Of a stretch of 64,000 nt of DNA, positions 21,777 to 33,702 are shown piece after piece. The position numbers and the translations under genes are program-made. Numbering within the stretch: the first letter of the stretch is position 1; each line of letters begins with the position of its first letter. Source of the stretch: Moniliella sp. 'wahieum' (lineage: Eukaryota > Basidiomycota > Moniliellomycetes > Moniliellales > Moniliellaceae); assembly GCA_003971905.1 (NCBI GenBank), contig RSEE01000062.1, positions 186,001 to 250,000 on the forward strand. Direction: 5' to 3'. The notes below the pieces were generated by a model. That model saw nothing but the letters and a program-made list of their open reading frames with translations, had not been told where the DNA came from and did no database searches.

Positions 21777-24700
21777 GAGTTACATCCTTATCTGCTCATC
21801 CCTGAGCTGGCCAAAACTACACCCACAACCATGGGCGCCAACGCTAACACCGATCTCTCGGTCAGCGACACCACAATGGTGAACAAGCGCGATTACTGGA
21901 CACCAACCGGTCGCGATCCGCCACCGATTGGCACCGACAACGAGGAACTCATGATGCTTTGCGCCGAAGCGCACCTGTGGTTCAAGAAGACGAACGACAT
22001 CGATGTCGTTAAAGAGAAGATCAACAGAGCTATACACGACAGAGCCGAGTGGCTTGGATGGAAGGACGAACCTACGTCTATCACGACAAACTGGGTTCGA
22101 CGGGCTACGAATTTTGTGGTGCAAAACATCCACCAAATGGAAACTCAACCCAACGCAACTTTGGGGGCACCTACAGGCGCAGCCTCGCGACCCGAGTACG
22201 ACCTTTACAGATCACTACGCGAGTCTCCCACCAAGAATATCAAGTGGCCTGATCTGAACAAAGACCCGTCCGCCTACAGCGCTTGGGAAGACGAATTTCT
22301 CTTCGCGATAACAGATGCCCACCCCCACGCAAGCGACGTCGTCCAGAATGGTCGCAGCTCCCGCTACTTCACCGAGGACCTCGACAGACGCTTGCACAAC
22401 CTTCTTAGGGAAGCCATGCCGTCAACCCTCTTCCGGACGATCCGCACCCACCACGAAATATCATGCACCCAGGACACGCTGAACATGCTGCGTCAGCGGT
22501 ATGGATATACGCCTACCGCAAACAGAGGGCCTCTACTCATTCGCTACTTTTCGGCCGACCAAGGAAACCGATCGGGTCGAGACTACCTCGACTACATGGA
22601 AGAGATCAGTGCAAGCCTGACGCGAGCGGGCATCCCACTTACGGAAGAGCAGGAACGCACTGGGATCCTACTCGGCTTACGCGACATGAGCATTCGCCAG
22701 CGTGAAGAGCGCTCGAGTCTAGACAAGTTACGGCAGGCCGTGATGGACATACCAGCCGCCACGTATCCCGGTGGAGAAAGGAAGAGAAACGGAGGCAAGC
22801 CGGTCAACGGAGGAACGCCTTGGACTCGACCCGACAGCGGGGGACGACCCACCAGCGGGGGAAAAAACTCCAGCGGGGGCAAAGCCGGCGACGACAACCT
22901 CGCGGACACAAAGACCAAGGGGCAAGACCGCACCAACCAACCCTGGCGCAGCGCGACGTCTAATAAACCTGTTGTCCCTCCGCGCAACCCAGGCCGAGCC
23001 AACGCTCACGTCGCTCAGAGAGCGAGCTCTCCCGAGTCTGAAGTGATTGACGTTGATGCGGGCACAGCTGACTACTAGGAACTCGGGGGCGAAATGCGAA
23101 TCATCCGGGCATTATATGACAGTGGGGCATTCCCATCCATTTGGAAAGACAAATCCGTCTTCACATCCATGACCCCTTGCGACGACGAGATAGAGGTTGC
23201 TAACGGGACACATGTAAAGGCGGAAGGACGAGGCACGGCCACAATCCGTATCCGATGCTTAGGAGGACACCAAATGGAGATAAAACTCCCCAACAGCCTA
23301 TACATGCCCCGTTTCAGCCGAAATCTCGTCAGTGTAGCACACCTGTCGAACACCGGAATCGCATCATACTTCGCCCCACACCAGAAGGGTATCTGGCTTG
23401 GTAACCCAGGATCCACCCTACGAAAAGTAACCGGCAGTGACTATCAATTCACGATCTTACACAACCCGCGAACGCCACCCACACCCCTGCGGGCCATGGC
23501 GACCAAACCGATCAAACCGGCCGACCCACCCTCAACCCCAAACTCCCTCGCAGCATCCCTGGCCCTGGACCACGTCTCTAAAGCCCACAAACGCTGGAAC
23601 CACGCAGCCATCGACCTCCTCCCCTGGCTTACACGATCGGAAACCGCAGGCCTCCGCGTCACAGCCAAGCATATCTCCCTCTGTCGTTCAGAGTGGGATT
23701 GCCCAACATGCGCGGTGGCACTAGCGACAGCATCGCCCCATCCGAGCCGGGACCGCCTCCGATCCAAAAGACCTTTCGAGGTCCTCCACGTCGACGTAGT
23801 AGACCTCCCCCGGGTAACCGGCATGGGGCACGGATACGCCCTCGTCGCCGTTGATGACTTCACGCGGTACGTCTTCACCACAGCGATCCCGACAAAGGGC
23901 GCTGCAACGAAGGAACTGCGGAACCTCATATTGCGGGAGCAACGCTACGGCCCGGACAGACTGCTGCGGACTTTGCGCACGGACAACGCCCCCGAATTGA
24001 CAAGCGCACTGCAACCTTTTCTGGACGAGCAAGGCATCACGTCAGAACGGACAATCCCGGGGCAGAGTGCTAGCAACGGTGTGGCTGAGCGTGCCATCCG
24101 AACCATAACGACTCGTGCAAGGCAGTTGCTCTTGGGTACAGGTCTTCCGACGTCGGACTGGTGGGAACACAGCCTCCACGCTGCGTGCTTCACCCAAAAC
24201 CAAATGCCACTCAAAACATCCGGGGAAGACAACAAATCGCGATTTGAGCGATACAAAGGCCACGCATACTCGTTACCGATGCAACCCTTTGGCCGCGTTG
24301 CATACCTCCATCTGCCCGAGTCACGCCGCGAGCACAAGCTCAGCGCGCGGGCAGAGGAAGGTATGCTGGTAGGATACCACCATCAGCGCGGATCAAAGGG
24401 ATGGCTCTTCGCCACATACCAACCATCCCTGGGTACCTTCACCTACCGCTGGTCGAAACCGTACAAATGGGGCAACGCCATCTACCCCCATCTCCACCCC
24501 GACCACTTCCCACCCGACATCTCCAAATCACCTCAAATTAAAATCGACAGTGAAAAAGACGCTAACCCTACTCCGCCAGCCGCGGCAGCACCCATGCCCC
24601 GAACCGCCGCCACACCCCAGACACCCGCTCCCACCACCACCCCCCCTCCGCGCCGCTACCCCCTCCGCCAGCGCACCACCCGCACCTCCCTCGACCTGCA

Positions 24701-26515
24701 CACACTCCCAATCGCTGACGACCCCACCGACACGACCTACCATGCTCGTGCTGCAGCCGCCACGCCCCCACGCCCGCACCAGAGATCGGCATCGCCCGCC
24801 CCCTACCTGACACATCCGCCCCCCCGTTTGCCGACACAGTTCAACCTCCCGAATACGCCGCCATGACTGCTCTCAGCGCACCCATCCACCCGGACACGGT
24901 TCAGCTCACCAAGGATGGCGTACCCCTCGCTCCCAAGACGCTCAAGGGTCTCGAGACTCACCCCTCCTTTGCCATGGTCAAGCAGGCTATGGCCGACGAG
25001 GTGGCCACACTCGCGCGATACGGCACCTACGAGGCTACGTACCCACCACCGGGTGCACAAATCCTCATAGGACTATGGCGCATCACCACAAAGACGGACG
25101 CCGAGGGCCGGTTCCTGCGCCACCGCGCGCGCTTTGTCGCGGGCGGACACCAACAATCGGCCGAGACTTGGGGCCAGACGTTCGCACCATCGGTGCGCAC
25201 ACCTGCCATCCTGACCCTCGTCGTGCTGGCCGAGAAGTATAAGTTTGGCCTCTTCTCGGCGGACGTCAATGCAGCGTACCTGAACGCCCCCCTCGAAGAA
25301 GCAGTCTACATCCGCCCACCCCCCTACTTCCCCGAAGCGGGTGGTCGCGTGTGGCGTCTCAAGAAGAGTCTATACGGGCTACATCAGAGCGGAGCAAACT
25401 GGGCACGATACATCCGGAACCTGCTGCGTGACAAGCTCGGCTTCACGCAAAGCTTGACCGAGCCCTGCTTGTTCGTGCGCGCTGCACCACCGGGTGAGCA
25501 GATCCTCCTGGCGGTCCACACCGACGATCTGCTCCTCGCATGCAAGTCACACCAAAAGTACGAGGAGTTTATGGCCGAGATAAACACACACATTGATGTT
25601 CGTGGTAACGGTCCCCTTCACTACCACCTGGGATGCCAATACGATCGGATCGGTGGGGAGCTGTACCTGAGCCAACCAAAGTTCATCGAGGAAGTGGTGG
25701 CAAAGCACCACATCAAAGCCCCGTGGATCCGGACTCTCCCACATCCCGTACGGATGATACCGCCCCGTGCCGACCCTGAACCCCCATCCCTCCCAGCCTT
25801 GCGCAAGGCATATCAGGGGAAGATCGGATCGGGACTGTGGGCTGCACGAATGGGCCGGCCTGACTCCCTCTTCGCTATCACGGCCCTCAGCAGAGCCGCT
25901 GCCGACCCATCGCAGCAGCATCATCAAGCAGTCGATGACTTCCTTCGCTACCTGTACCATACTCGAGGAAAGGGCCTGAGGTTGACCCCAACATCAGATG
26001 CACCGGCCATTGCGCTGTATACAGATTCCGACTTGGCGGGAGATCCCATCCAGGCACGCTCCACATCTGGATGCCTACTGATGGTGTACGGTGTGCCGGT
26101 GTCGTGGCGATCCATTCTTCAGCCGAAGAGCGTTACCAGTACCGCCGCCGCCGAATATACGGCAGGATATGATGGACTGGTTGACGCCAACTATGTCAAG
26201 AACATCATGATCGAGCTTGGGGCCATCGGCGAGGGTACACCCATTCATTGGTATTGCGACAATAAGTCTGTCGTCGATCTCGCCCACAAATTTGGCAGCA
26301 CCGGCAAGCTCCGAGAGCTGAAGATCCGGTACCACAATGTACGGCAACACGTGGACTCGGGCGAGGCCATACTTGTACACATCCCCGGCGAAAGGAACCC
26401 AGCGGACGTCCTCACCAAGCCTCTCGGCCGTCCCGCCCTGACAAGCCATCTTGCTCAACTCCGCGTCGAGGAGATGGATCCAGTCCACATGACTGGGCCC
26501 TCCGGTCAGCGGGGG

Positions 26516-26675
26516 TGTTGACATCCGTCCTAGGACCGCGCGGACCCTGAGTCACGTGAGTCAGCTTTCATTCCTTCCGAGCTCGCACCAGTCTTCTGGA
26601 CGAGTCAGTCGCAGAAGCTTCTTAGTCCAATACGACGTTCAGTGCTCACATTCTGTGGTAGTAGCGAGGCCGACA
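26516..26675 (+). repeat. 3' LTR of the copia element
   Basis: 160 bp, apparently identical to the left copy, preceded by a polypurine tract ending in five Gs and followed by GAATT, which matches the bases next to the left LTR. Confidence 0.95.
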
Positions 26676-27734
26676 GAATTGCGAAGGGTTGTAACTTCCG
26701 GATGGTTCTCAAGTCTCAAGGGTGAGATGTAATCGCACTGGTGGTGATGGTCTGTCAACCAGCAACACCTAATACCGATAAGGAACATCAAGCAGCTAGT
26801 CGTGACCAGGGGATGCTAGCCTGTACCTTGCCCCCCCCCCCCCCCCCCCCCCCCCCCTCAATTGCTCTCCTCATCTCCTACTTCAGTGCTCCACCACTCC
26901 GCCTTGTTGTCACGGTTACTCTTTGCACCACCGCTCCCCTTTTAAGGTATGGGAGGGACGCGTCGACGCGACTCTGTATATGCCCGATCGTTGGCGTAGC
27001 CAGCCCCACCTCCCCGTCACGTGCAGGTCGGGGAGCAGTAGGGTTGTTGGCACTTTTCTTTGCCTGCTGCCATATGGAAAGTAGTAGATAGATATACCCC
27101 GGTGTCACGTGCTCGCAGGGATCCAGCGCACGCGTCTAGCCCGTCTCGCTCGCCGTGCTGCTCAGAGTCGCTGCCGTGCACACCACCCGCACGCCAACAA
27201 GAGTAGCTGTTACGACTTTCCCACATCCATCTCCAGTCAGATGCCCAATAAACAGGGATCGAGAGGTAGGTCGGTCGGAGGTACGTAGTCGGATCATGTG
27301 AGACATTTCTACCAAGTAGCCCCGCCATCAATCGCTTCTTCTTATCATTCGCATTGCTGCGGTCGTCAGGACCCCACCTTGTCTGGCGGCCGCATTCTCT
27401 GCGGCCAAAAGGGCCAGTGTTGGCGATCCCACGAGGGGGATACGGTCTACTCTTCGGTTTGTCTTGAGGAAAGAAAAAAGGAGACGGCAGGAACAAACGG
27501 TAAGGTCGGTCGGTCGGTCGGTCGGTCGTGGTGGTTAGTGGGTTGGTATAGGAGGTACGTAGTCGAATCACGTCACGTTTCGAACACGTCATAGAGGACC
27601 ATCGTTTTTCTTCGTTATTCATCGTTCGCGTCTCTCTGCGGGCTGGCGTACAAAGGCCCAGTGGCGATCCCTCGGGTCTACGCTTTGGATTGTCTTGAGG
27701 AAAGAAAAAAAGGAGACGGCAGATTCAAACAAAG
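26676..27734. repeat. spacer with poly-C tract and imperfect tandem repeat
   Basis: Contains a 27-base C run (26831-26857) and, from about 27268, three imperfect direct repeats spaced about 235 bp. Shared pieces are GGTCGGTCGG, GTACGTAGTCG.ATCA.GT, and GTCTTGAGGAAAGAAAAAA followed by GGAGACGGCAG. The third copy runs into the 3' end of the next gene (to about 27790). No gene is supported in this stretch. Confidence 0.7.
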
Positions 27735-29145
27735 TTAAGGTCGGTCGGTAGGTAGGTCGGGATAGGTATGGGTAGAAGAGGAATCATGTGACGTTTGTCT
27801 GACCATCGTTCCTTGGTTACTCGGTCGGCTTGCTGCCGTCGTCCGGCGGACGGGCCGGCGGGACAAGCAGCCGACCTCGTCCTTGAGCATTGCCAGAACT
27901 TTCCGTTGGCGATACTCGGGCGACTGGCCCAAATCTCTCTGTATGCAGTACAACCAGTAGCAGTACAACTGGCCCTTGTAGCGAATGTCACTCGTCATCC
28001 TTTCCCAGAACCTGACCTTCTTCTGGGCCTCAATCTCGCCGTCCTGAGGGCCGTCCTGAAGGCAGTACGGTTCATTCAGTTGCCGATTCTTCTCGCTTTT
28101 AAGAAAGGTCGAGGTTGGGTTGCGCAGCCACGCTAACACCAATGCCTTCATCTCTGGGTCGCTTTGGAACATCGCTTCCTGCTCCAACAATTGGGTACAC
28201 ACGGGTCGGATGCGCATCAGCAGCTCATCCAGCTCCGCCAAGGCAGTGCGACACGAAGCCCCGGGCTCCATATGGCTGTACCACGTTCTGGACACCACAC
28301 AGGGCATAGGGTGTGTAGAGAGAGAGAGAGAGAGGGAGGGAGGGAGGCCGGTTTCTTCGGTCAGTGGTGCTCTGTGGGATTCTTCTCCCAACACAAGTGT
28401 GAGGGGGAAAAAAAAGACAAGAGAGAAGAGAAACGGGGTGCTCATACGCACTGGTACATTTGGTTTAGTTCGCGGATCCGCTCCAGTTGGGTCTGGGTGG
28501 TGCTCGTCTTGGCCACTGCCGCGTCGCGCAGCATCTTGAACTCGTCCTCCAACGTCTGATTCCGCTTAGGGCCCCGACGAGGCTCAACGTCGTCGTCGTC
28601 GTCGTCACCTTGCACCGGAGGGACCGGCGGCCACTGCTTGTACACCAGCTCTCTCGTCGCCGCCACCTCTTGGATCGCCGCAATGCTGGTGAGGGAGGCA
28701 AAGTTGAAGGAAGCGCGATGGCGATTGGACTGCCGTAGGAGCGCAGCGAGCTCGGCACGCAGCTTGTCGCGCTCTTGGGTCATGTGCGCATTGCGCGCAG
28801 CCAGGTCGGTGCAGTATGCGCCTCATTCTGGCCCAGCTCCTGGATGGTGTTGGCCCAGCGGGTGCGAGCGTGTGGGCAGGGACTCTACTAGGCAAGGTGG
28901 CGGCGGCGTAGACCGAGTCGGTGAGAAGGGCGTTGGACGACGAAGAGAAGAGGTCGGCTAAGGAGAAGGCAGGCACGCCGCGGAGCAGGTCTTGGTACAC
29001 GCGCAGCGGGCTGTCGTCGGGCAGGACGAGGTGGACCAGGTCGGTGGTGACGAGCCAGGCGAGCAGCTGCTCGTGCACGCCAGAGGTGGGTGGCGGTGAG
29101 CAGCGGCGAGTCGTGCGGGTGGAGCTTGGCGATGGCGAGGAGCAT
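27735..29145 (-). CDS. unrecognised protein with a helical/coiled-coil centre
   Basis: Two exons are clear. The first covers 29145 down to 28452; an intron of 164 nt (28288-28451, GTGCGT...CCAG) follows; the second covers 28287 to a stop at 27735. The N-terminal part (KLLPTDMLLAIAKLHPHDSP, then LLAWLVTTDLVHLVLPDDSP) resembles the opening of F-box-like proteins only loosely. The middle (THMTQERDKLRAELAALLRQ-like to LERIRELNQMYQ) is heptad-rich and has an acidic DDDDDD patch. The second exon (ALAELDELLMRIRPVCTQLL, then RYKGQLYCYWLYCIQRDLG) is helical and ends in a Ser/Thr/Pro tail. The frame slips once or twice in exon 1. The start at ATG 29145 is provisional; an upstream exon is possible. I cannot name the family. 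Confidence 0.5.
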
Positions 29146-30477
29146 GTCGGTCGGCAGCAGCTTCCACACGCCTGATGTTGATGGGCCGAGGAGCGCATGA
29201 TCACAACCGTGCCGTGCCAGTCGGCTCTTGGCCCTATGGCGGGACGGGTGTATATATATGTGTGGTGGGCGTTGCGGGGCGCAGTCCGGGCAGCCCTGTT
29301 TGGTGGAGGATGTGGAGGTGGCAGTGTGTGGGCGGGAATATCTCGCGCTGCTCTGCTGTGTGAGACGAATAAGAATCCCTTGTTGGTAGTACTCTGCCGT
29401 GCTGCTAGAACAGACTACTTGGTGGTGGTGTGTGTGCAAACGGTTTGTGCTCTGCTCTGTTTGGTGTGTGAAAACTATCGCTGTAGCAGAAGATGGAGAG
29501 GGGGGACAGGACGAGGAAAGAGAGCGCGGTATATATGCCCCAGAGAAGAAGAGAACATGCGAGCTTTAATCCCACGAACAAGAAGGGGAGCTTATCATAG
29601 TTTTAAAGGGGGAAAACAGGGTCTGGAACAAGCCAGGGGCCAGTCAACGGGGTGGCCAAACGGTGATCAATAAGTGGGTCTAATCTGATCCCCCGACAAG
29701 CTTTCCCGGATGAGATTGCCTTTTTTCTCACTCTGCTGTTGTGCCGCTTGTTCCCGTCTCTGTCTGCCTGGATGGGGTCACGCTTCAAGGCCAGACTAAA
29801 CGTTGGTGTGGGTGGGAATGGCTTGTGCAACACTATCAATGGACTCCAGCGTCTCGGCGCAATTACCCCGAACACATCCATCGAATGGCCGGTGTGGTGG
29901 ACTTTTGCTTCTGCAAGCAGCGCTTTGCTTGTAGTTGGCGATCGGTTGCAATCCGCTCTCGTGGCGCTTCTTGAATCGCTGCGAACGCGGATGGTTGGGT
30001 CAATGTCCAAGTCGAGAGCACCCTCGGGGGTCAGACCAACAAACGGACCCAGCCAAGCTCAAAATAATCGGCATAGTAAGGGAGAAGAAAGATAGAACTC
30101 TCAAACAAAAGAGAACTGGCATATGGAGGTTGGAAGACCACAAAGTCGGTTCGCCCATCAACGTACAAGCAGGTCAAACCAACCTAGGATCAAACCAACT
30201 GATGTACTTAGCTGTCCCGGATGAGATTGCCGTTTTTCTCACACTGCTGTGTCGCTTGCCGGGCGGCAATGTGTTGTGCTTCGACTTGTGCACAGCACTG
30301 GGAGTCATCGGATTGACGATTGGGACGGAGATGGGATTCCCATTCTTTTCACTCGCGGTCGTGCTTGCGGTCGGCATCGCTATTTAACCCCTCAGCTGTT
30401 CGCTCCCTCGCTCTCTGTTCCTCCCCACCACCACCACCCTCGTATTCCTGCCTCGCATCCTCTCGGCCCCCACCACC
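29146..30477. other. intergenic spacer between divergent genes
   Basis: Contains the promoters of the genes on either side and an imperfect direct repeat of about 45 bp (29704-29750 and 30216-30260, CCCGGATGAGATTGCC core). TATATATATG near 29252 and TATATATG near 29531 are possible TATA elements. No gene is supported. Confidence 0.5.
29704..30260 (+). repeat. pair of imperfect direct repeats (about 45 bp, 512 bp apart)
   Basis: Copies at 29704-29750 and 30216-30260 share CCCGGATGAGATTGCC, a T-run, CTCAC and CTGCTG.TG.CGCTTG. They may be the ends of a local duplication or of a small decayed element. Confidence 0.7.
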
Positions 30478-32104
30478 ATGCCCTCTCGTCTGTGTACCCC
30501 CGCCGATGACACGTCCTCGTCGTCGGCGCGTGCCCCCGACGCCCCCAACAACGACACCTTCCACTCCGCCCCCGACGCACCCTCCACCGACATCTCCCAC
30601 ATCACCGCCGCCACCACATTGTCAGTCGTCTCCTCTGCCCACCCGCCCTCCACTCCGTCGCCGGCCCCAACCGGCATGGCTACCCCGACGGCGCCCGCAG
30701 CCGGCAGCAATGCCTCGGTCAGCTTTAGCACCGCCAACGACACCATCAGCGGCGCCCCGTCCGCAGCCCTCCACCGCGCCCTCGGGCCGTCCGGCGTCGC
30801 CCGCCAGCCCGGCCCGGAAGAGGTCGACCGGACTACCATCATCCATGCCCCCTTGGCCAGCTCGTTTGACAAGAGCAAAAACTCCTTTACTGTCCCTGTT
30901 GTTCGCCGTGCTACGACTACCACGGGCAATGCCTCGGCCAGCAACAGTACCGTCCACGACACAACCAACGACAGCACTGCCACGGTCACCGTCGACGACG
31001 ACAGCACTGCGACGGTCACCCTCGACAACGACAGCACTACGACGGTCCCCGTCGACAACGACATGCTCGATCCTCTCCAAGCCTTCGAGGAAGCGAAGCA
31101 CCACCTCGGCGTCGTCCAGAACTTCTGGGAATACGAGCTGCAAACCTGCCACCCCAGGTGAACGCTTTGGTGCAAGAAGGCGAGTTGCTCACCCTGGAAA
31201 TCAAACGACTGGTACGTGCGCAGATAATATCCCCTCCCCTTGCTCATCTCCATATCCAACCGGTGTTCCCCACACGCTTGGTCTGACTCCTTTTTGTCCA
31301 CCCTATACTCTCTGACGTTGTTCGGGAACCCAGCATCGTCAGATCGACCAAGCGCGACAAGAGCAAACTGGCAGCCGCACCCAAGCCGAACGGATCATGT
31401 CCTACTTGACCGAAAACACGTTCGGTCCTCGCCGAGGGCGTACGCGCGTCGATCGAGCAAGCTGGGGTAGAGCAGAGCGCCGACTCGATCATGCCCGTCC
31501 TGCCGCCGTCGGCAATGCTACTCCTGAAACAGGCGTATCGTGGGAAAGTGAAGTTGAGCTGACCAAGGCGTTCGTCACCGACCTCCAACCCGCGGGGGAC
31601 ATTGGCCAGAAAACCGTCACGGCAGTGCTTGCCTCGCTCGAGTCAGTAGGACTCCCATGACCACACAATCCGAATCCACATCGAAAAAAACCCACTAACC
31701 CACCCCACCCCCCCCCCCCCCCCCCCCCCCCGATGCGTCTGTACTGTAGAGCCTGGCGTGAGCGCCAACGCGACAATGGCGGTAAGGAACTGCTCCTCCA
31801 GTGGCAAAAGTTACAACGCGACTGGGACAGCTTTACCTCCCGTTTCTTGTACTTCCAACGGCTTCCGAGCACATGAACGATTTCATCGAATTCTCATACA
31901 TGGTGGACAAGCAGAAGCTAAAGAGCGACGAGGAGCTTGGGCCGCGGATCGAAAAGCTCTTTGCTCAGCTGCCCATCCTTTTCACCATTGTGGATGCCAT
32001 GGAAATTACCGTGCCTGATATCGATCCCTTTTCGAAGCATCGACCCCCGGTTGCACGAGCTCGACTTTGCCGACCTGGACAGCGTGCTGGCATTGTTGAT
32101 GTGA
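30478..32104 (+). CDS. unrecognised Ser/Thr-rich and coiled-coil protein
   Basis: Begins at ATG 30478 with a low-complexity Ala/Pro/Ser/Thr N-terminus, then three to four copies of a DST.TV.(V/L)D(N/D)D unit at about 30965-31065. After that the protein is helical: LQAFEEAKHHLGVVQNFWEY, ALVQEGELLTLEIKRL, then past a GTACGTGCG donor (about 31211) HRQIDQARQEQTGSRTQAER and ASIEQAGVEQSADSIMPVLP. After a further intron that includes a 24-base C run it continues with ELLLQWQKLQRDWDSF and DELGP-like helices, and a plausible end at HELDFADLDSVLALLM with a stop at 32102-32104. Several one-base frame changes prevent an exact model. The product is unknown; a scaffold or coiled-coil role is only a guess from composition. 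Confidence 0.5.
31708..31731. repeat. 24-base poly-C tract
   Basis: Uninterrupted C run inside a probable intron of the gene starting at 30478. Such tracts are common in this window and are likely points of sequence error. Confidence 0.9.
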
Positions 32105-32831
32105 GAACTCCCCTCTCGTCCCCGTCAGTTTCGACCGTTTTTTTTTGCCCCCACTCATGATGATGGTGCTCTGTTGGTTCGACCACAGGGGGGGGGGGGG
32201 GCTGCTCACTTCCACTACGGAGAGGGTGTATGTTGTGCTCTGCGTTCGTTTGGTTTTGGACCTCTACTACTGGTATGAGCATGCGGGCTCAATTCCTTTT
32301 TGTTCTTTCTCCTAGTTTTTCCTCTCCGCGCCTCACGACGGTATTTTCCACCTGTTGATGACCTCGATGAACTTCACACGGTAGCGCAGCTTTGGGTCGG
32401 GTTGTCTCCACTGGACCCGATCTGTTTCAACTCCCCGATCTCGACGATCGTATCGAGACCCAAGCACAAACGGGCTGTGTTGGGCTGCGCACGCATATAT
32501 ATGTACACGTCTCCTGATGAATTTCTCGTTTGGTTGACCTGGCCCGAGGGGGTCGCCACCGCGGGATGTAGAAACAAGGCCCAGGTAGGATGCTCAGTTA
32601 AGGATCGACATGAATGGTGATGAGAGAGATCGAGTGCGGAAGCGACGGTCGTCCCACTCGCTTGGCCTGCTTTGGTATTCATCAGCAGTGGGATGGGGGA
32701 AACAACACCAATGCAGCCAGAGTACCTAGTGTGGATTGAGGAGCCTCAGGCCTCCATGCCGTCCCTAGGCTCGGGATCCTCAGAGGCCCCACACCATCAG
32801 CTCAGCAACCTGAGCAGGCGCGTGTTGCTGT
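32105..32831. other. spacer between convergent genes
   Basis: C/T- and G-rich 3' flank of the upstream gene, with a G run near 32189-32201. Frames such as LDDLDELHTVAQLWVGLSPL (about 32355-32415) hint that another exon of the upstream gene may reach here, but no clean model is visible. Confidence 0.4.
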
Positions 32832-33649
32832 TCAAGAGTGATGCATGTGCGTTCTCTCAGCGGCCCGCGCGGTGCGGCGTTGCGGAGAAGAGGTAGGTTC
32901 CTCGTCATCCAACGAGGCAAAGAGAGCCCGCACTTGACCACTCGAACCGCCGACGTCTTGTCGCGCCCGACGAGAGGGCCGGAAAACCTGGCCTGACGCA
33001 TCCAGCACTTGCGTCTCAGCACCCCGGTTTGTCGGAGGTTGGACCGCCCGGGCGGTTGTGGAGGGAGCCGCGGTGGAGGGCAGCGACGGTAGCGGCAGGC
33101 GCGATCGCAGGCGCAGGCGTTGCACATGCGCAGGTGCAGGTTCTTCCGAATCCAATGGAGCAAAGAGAGCTCGCACCTGGCCACTGGGCCCGCCAACGTC
33201 CTGACGCACCCTGCGAGAAGGTCGGAACACTTGACCCGAGGGATCGAGTACCTCATGTTGGGTGCTCCGGCGGTCGGTGCGGGAGGGAGCGGCGACGGTG
33301 GTAGGGACCTTGTTGGACTCTCCGCTGAGACTATTGGAAAAGGAACCAACCGTGGCGTAATTAGGGAGCCAGTTGAGCTCGGTAAAGTTGGGTCCGACCT
33401 CGACTCCCTTGGTTTTGAGAAATCGATCAGCCCGGCTTTGGAAAAGACAATCGAGTGGGTTTGTGCCAAGATACCTACCGAACCAGGCTGCTCAGCACCC
33501 CGCTTTCATCATGAAGCAGTCATAGTGGGAGGAGAGCAACAGCAGACGGTGCGCGGCACGGTGGACGTACCCATCTCATACGCCCAGTCCTTGGGGTTGG
33601 ACCCGGGAGCGGTGCCCTTGTTGGGAGTGAACTCGGTCGAGATAGACAT
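32832..33649 (-). CDS. 244-residue protein with a 38-residue internal duplication, unrecognised
   Basis: A clean two-exon model: exon 1 33649-33572, an 83-nt GT-AG intron (33571-33489, GTACGTC...AGCAG), exon 2 33488-32832. The joined length is 735 nt, giving 244 residues with no frame break, unusual for this window. The N-terminal third (KDWAYEMAWFGRYLGTNPLD, then RFLKTKGVEVGPNFTELNWL) is compact and looks like a folded domain. The rest contains two near-identical units, each starting VLD(P/A)SGQVFRPSRR and ending LD(S/D)EEP, about 33 of 38 residues the same, separated by a Pro/Arg-rich linker. The C-terminus is basic. I know no family with this pattern, so no function is given. A dispersed repeat sits immediately upstream (33703-33930), in or near the promoter. 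Confidence 0.7.
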
Positions 33650-33702
33650 GGCGGAGCGGAGGTGGTGGTGGCGTGCAGAAGGAAGTGGGGTGGAGGCGGA
33701 TC

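Larger units (their letters stand above)
21617..26675 (+). mobile_element. young Ty1/copia LTR retrotransposon
   Basis: A 5.06-kb element bounded by two 160-bp LTRs that begin TGTTGAC and end CGACA. A short GAAT(T) repeat flanks both sides as a likely target-site duplication. Parts in order: a gag region beginning at 21831 and reaching about 23078; a protease with the LYDSGA motif near 23110; a pre-integrase and integrase with HVDVVDLP, VDDFTRYVF and DNAPELTSAL near 23580-24300; a reverse transcriptase with FSADVNAAYLNAPLEEAVYI and AVHTDDLLLACK near 24960-25700; and RNase H with ALYTDSDLAGDP and HWYCDNKSVVDL near 25990-26450. The domain order (integrase before RT) is copia. A polypurine GGTCAGCGGGGG abuts the right LTR. 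The element looks whole or nearly whole, with at most one or two breaks. The LTRs look identical, so the insertion is recent. Confidence 0.97.

Noticed and set aside
27017-27622. Minus-strand open frame of 201 codons
   Set aside because: Lies across the tandem repeat array and contains simple repeats; no protein family or start context.
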